Source: Coriobacteriales bacterium (lineage in GTDB: Bacteria; Actinomycetota; Coriobacteriia; Coriobacteriales; UBA8131). Taken from it: a stretch of 7,542 nt of DNA. The stretch spans positions 1 through 7,542 of the forward strand of contig JAITUO010000064.1 in the NCBI GenBank assembly GCA_031286245.1, in the 5' to 3' direction. Below the pieces are notes generated by a model, which was not told where the DNA came from, made no database searches, and saw nothing but the letters and a program-made list of their open reading frames with translations. Position numbers and translations under genes: made by a program. Below, piece after piece: positions 5,011-7,542 of this stretch; position 1 is the first letter of the stretch, and each line of letters begins with the position of its first letter.

Positions 5011-7542
5011 ATGAGACAATCGAATCTATCCACGCATGCATCCTTTAGAGGTTGGAGAAAACCAGCACGTTTACTGCTGGTTTTTGCATTACTTGTGGCC
5101 AGTATCCCATTTAGTGGAAAAGTACTGGCACAGGAGGTATGCAACCACGTCCATGGTGACGACTGCTCCTATTCAGAGGGTGCTGCCTGCACGCATCTAC
5201 ATGATGAATCATGTGGAGAAGGTGCTGTGAATTGTACCCACGAACATGATGAACTCTGTGGGTATGCAGCTCCGGTAGCCTGTGACCATGTGCACGACCA
5301 GTATTGCTCGGTTGTGGTGGATGGTAAGGCTGATGAGTCGGTCAGCGGAGATGAAATCGTGGGCTCAGTTGAAACTGACGAATCTGGAGCCTTAACTGCT
5401 GATGACAATGACCATGAAGCTACTATTCATGAGTTACTTGACATCGATGCTTTGTTGCTAGAAGTCGACCCAGACGGAGGTATAGCCTCACTGGACGAAG
5501 GCATCAGTCCACTGGAAGCCGACCCAACAGTCACTTTCATGACTTGGGAAACTGGCAACATTGAGAACGATCCGACTAGTTACACGGTGATCTTCGATAC
5601 CCAGACGCCTCTGACTGGAGGAGCTTGTGTTGATCCTGGAATACCGTCGATTGTACCTACTGGTACATACGCACGAGTGTTCGTAGGTTGGTTTGCATTG
5701 GGAGAAGAGTCGCCCTTTGTCTTCTCCACACCTGTCTTTAGTGATTTGACTTTGTATGCCCGTTTTGCTGTGGACTGGGGTGCAACAGTGCAGGTAGCAA
5801 CGCGTGCAGAGCTACAAGCAGCGATTACCCAAGCGGCGGACAACACCCCGGTGACCATTGAGTTGACGTCGAATATCGTTTATGCCAATGGTACTGAGGA
5901 GCTTAATATTCCTGGTAGCAAGGTTATCAGGCTGAAGAGCGCCGATTTGCCAGGTAGTCCGTTTGCTATCAACGCTAATAGTATGTCCCGTGTTATCACA
6001 TTGGCTAATGGCGGCAGTTTAACGCTTCAAGACATCGTCATAACTGGAGGTAGGTCGTTGAGCGCTGGTGGTGGCATTTGGTCAGAAGGCGACTTGATGA
6101 TCGAAAGCGGGTGTCTGATCACCGGTAACAGTGTCGTTGGAGCTGCCAATGGTGGTGGCGTGAGTGCCGGAGCATTTTATCCCAATACGTCGTTTGTGAT
6201 GAATGGTGGTGCCGTCACTGGTAACTCAACTGCTGGCAATGGTGGTGGTGTTTTTCACTTTTACGGAGATTTTGTGATGAACGCTGGAGTGATCTCCGAT
6301 AACCAAGCCAATAATGGCGGGGGGATATACAGCGGTTGGGCAGATAAATTTGTAATAATCAATGGTGGACAAATTCTCAACAATAACTGTCCTGGTAGTG
6401 GTGGAGGTATATATGTTTTCGGTCACGCTTCGCTAACTGATGCAGTAATTTCTGGCAATACTGCTTTGATAGGGGGTGGGGTATGGATTCGTGAATACCT
6501 CACGATAACACGTGGGATTATTTCCGACAATATAGCCACAAATGGTGGTGGAATATATACAAATTACAATATCTTAATGAGGGGTGGTGAAATCACCAGA
6601 AACACTGCTTATTCGAGTGGAGGTGGGGTTTATCTGTATCATTACAATGCTAGCTTCTATGGATATGACGCAATCATTTCATATAATCAATCATTCGGTA
6701 CTGCTCCTGACGATGGAGGCGGTGCAATACTTGCACCTCAGTATTTAAATGTTATTGCTGAAAATGTAGACTTTATAGGAAATTATGCTGTTGTTACCTA
6801 CGATTGGTTACTATCTGGCAATACAGAAATCCATCATACTGACCTCATAAGAAACACCACTTATACTGCTCCGTTTACGAATGCCTATAACAATGCAGAC
6901 ATTAATTGGTTTTTTGAGAGTGGTGTCGGGATATTCTATAGACAGAATAGTGGTGATAACCAAGCAGTGTATCAAGGACCAGTATCTGCTGGTGAGATAT
7001 TCCCCGACTTGCTGACCAAAGCTCAGGTCGAATCAATGGGGTGGTGTGAGGAGCGCGATTTCATGTATTGGTCGGAGTCTCCAGATGGAAGTACGGGAGA
7101 GTATATTCCTCCAGCCAATTATCCGAGCCCCGCAGTGAATATCACATTGTATGCCATCTACGAGAGTGACTCCATTGATGAGTACTCGATTTTTTATAAC
7201 CTGGCGGGTGGCGAAAACGCAGATACCAACCCCAGCTCCTACACCATAGAAGACCTGCCCCTTTCCATCGCTGCACCAACCAAGCCAGGCTACAGCTTTA
7301 CCGGCTGGACGGTGATCTACGCCAATACCGACCTGACAAACATCACCACCCCGACAGTCAGCTACTCTGCGCCCGAAGGCGCCACTGAAGCCATCACCTT
7401 GATGGATAACTGGGGCAGTGCGACAAGCTATTCGATTTCTTATAACCTGGCGGGTGGTGAAAACTCAGATACCAACCCGGATACCTACACCATAGAAGAC
7501 CTGCCCCTTTCCATCGCTGCGCCGACCAAGCTAGGCTACAGC
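5011..7542 (+). CDS. Large secreted modular surface protein: CxHxH repeats, beta-helix, InlB-type repeats; 3' end missing
   Basis: The frame is open without a stop for 844 codons to the right edge. Residues 13-40 form a signal peptide: RGWRKPAR, a hydrophobic core LLLVFALLVASIPF, and a VLA cleavage site before Q41. Residues 44-99 carry four C-x-H-x-H-x3-C motifs. An acidic linker (about 100-170) follows. Residues 174-252 resemble one InlB B-repeat/Listeria-Bacteroides repeat (TYARVFVGW..., LTLYARF). Residues 259-620 look like a right-handed pectate-lyase-type beta-helix, with GGG turns at 353, 381, 411, 436, 464, 488, 512, 537 and 569 and recurring M-x-GG-x-I-xx-N segments. After a shorter repeat-like segment ending NITLYAIYE, 82-residue InlB-type units start at 726 and 808. 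It is likely a cell-wall-bound adhesin or glycan-binding protein; any LPXTG or other anchor lies beyond the window. The start is set by AAGGGGAAGG just upstream and the immediate signal peptide. Confidence 0.92.
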   Translation, partial: MRQSNLSTHASFRGWRKPARLLLVFALLVASIPFSGKVLAQEVCNHVHGDDCSYSEGAACTHLHDESCGEGAVNCTHEHDELCGYAAPVACDHVHDQYCSVVVDGKADESVSGDEIVGSVETDESGALTADDNDHEATIHELLDIDALLLEVDPDGGIASLDEGISPLEADPTVTFMTWETGNIENDPTSYTVIFDTQTPLTGGACVDPGIPSIVPTGTYARVFVGWFALGEESPFVFSTPVFSDLTLYARFAVDWGATVQVATRAELQAAITQAADNTPVTIELTSNIVYANGTEELNIPGSKVIRLKSADLPGSPFAINANSMSRVITLANGGSLTLQDIVITGGRSLSAGGGIWSEGDLMIESGCLITGNSVVGAANGGGVSAGAFYPNTSFVMNGGAVTGNSTAGNGGGVFHFYGDFVMNAGVISDNQANNGGGIYSGWADKFVIINGGQILNNNCPGSGGGIYVFGHASLTDAVISGNTALIGGGVWIREYLTITRGIISDNIATNGGGIYTNYNILMRGGEITRNTAYSSGGGVYLYHYNASFYGYDAIISYNQSFGTAPDDGGGAILAPQYLNVIAENVDFIGNYAVVTYDWLLSGNTEIHHTDLIRNTTYTAPFTNAYNNADINWFFESGVGIFYRQNSGDNQAVYQGPVSAGEIFPDLLTKAQVESMGWCEERDFMYWSESPDGSTGEYIPPANYPSPAVNITLYAIYESDSIDEYSIFYNLAGGENADTNPSSYTIEDLPLSIAAPTKPGYSFTGWTVIYANTDLTNITTPTVSYSAPEGATEAITLMDNWGSATSYSISYNLAGGENSDTNPDTYTIEDLPLSIAAPTKLGYS
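5140..5307 (+). repeat. Four C-x-H-x-H-x3-C motifs in the surface protein
   Basis: Residues 44-52 (CNHVHGDDC), 60-68 (CTHLHDESC), 75-83 (CTHEHDELC) and 91-99 (CDHVHDQYC) share the strict pattern at 16-, 15- and 16-residue spacing, directly after the signal peptide. Each could bind a metal ion with two Cys and two His, or form disulfides outside the cell. Similar CxHxH runs are known near the N-termini of large surface proteins of gut anaerobes; their function is not established. Confidence 0.85.
6067..6723 (+). repeat. Beta-helix coil repeats (nine GGG turns)
   Basis: Nine GGG triplets at irregular 24-32 residue steps alternate with hydrophobic strands and M-(N/x)-GG-x-(I/V)-(T/S)-x-N-(T/Q)-A sequences, the pattern of right-handed parallel beta-helices found in adhesins and polymorphic surface proteins. 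The repeats are diverged at DNA level, so the array is old rather than recently expanded. Such folds usually bind or cleave polysaccharides; no catalytic residues could be recognised. Confidence 0.75.
7186..7542 (+). repeat. Tandem InlB-type repeats, 246-bp period, continuing past the right edge
   Basis: The unit starting at residue 726 (SIFYNLAGGENADTNPSSY) repeats at residue 808 (SISYNLAGGENSDTNPDTY), 246 bp or 82 residues later. The 111 bp of overlap visible in both differ at 11 positions by hand count (about 90% identical). Each contains YTIEDLPLSIAAPTK and GYS, the first continuing into FTGW, the hallmark of Listeria-Bacteroides repeats. High DNA identity implies recent duplication and possible copy-number variation. 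Confidence 0.88.

Noticed and set aside
5580..5858. Minus-strand 92-codon frame within the surface-protein gene
   Set aside because: It is antisense to the continuous modular frame with signal peptide and repeats and has no independent support.

Overview
The window looks like a chromosomal segment from a Gram-positive, probably host-associated (gut or rumen) anaerobe. The evidence is strong AAGGAG/AAAGGAGG ribosome-binding sites, moderate G+C, a very large secreted protein with CxHxH, beta-helix and InlB-type repeats, and TetR and CPBP families typical of Firmicutes and low-G+C Coriobacteriia. The lineage is inference only; no rRNA or other marker is present.

Left part (1-3314, all genes on the minus strand). 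Reading downstream in the direction of transcription there are two paralogous TetR-family regulators (2691-3314 and 1636-2253, about 66% identical by hand count, no gaps). Then comes a tightly spaced gene pair: a PanB-like (ketopantoate hydroxymethyltransferase fold) protein at 471-1349 and an SDR oxidoreductase starting at 434 and cut by the left edge. The PanB-like protein keeps the PanB architecture but lacks the expected metal-binding aspartates and catalytic lysine, so it probably does not make pantothenate. Between the near TetR gene and this pair lie two short tandem repeats: a 27-bp unit x4 whose first unit supplies the TetR stop codon, and a 21-bp unit x2.5. The two TetR genes also share upstream DNA. 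An inverted repeat of the ACAAACAA-N4-TTGTTTGT type sits at exactly the same distance from each start codon, next to a perfect DnaA-box-like TTATCCACA.

Middle (3315-4754). A 555-bp divergent intergenic region carries the far TetR leader and a plus-strand promoter whose -35 region is covered by an inverted repeat. It is followed by a CPBP-family (CAAX protease/bacteriocin-processing-like) membrane protein with all three signature motifs.

Right part (4755-7542). A 256-bp leader precedes a large open frame that starts at 5011 and is still open at the right edge (844 codons seen). It encodes a signal peptide, four CxHxHx3C motifs, an acidic linker, one InlB-like repeat, a right-handed beta-helix built of about nine GGG-containing coils, and the beginning of an array of 82-residue InlB-type repeats. 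It is probably a surface adhesin or cell-wall protein; its anchor lies outside the window.

Working together: the TetR genes plausibly autoregulate and control the PanB-like/SDR pair, which looks like a small catabolic or detoxifying module. The CPBP and surface-protein genes are a separate rightward unit or two units, each with its own candidate promoter. No RNA genes, transposases or CRISPR arrays were seen.
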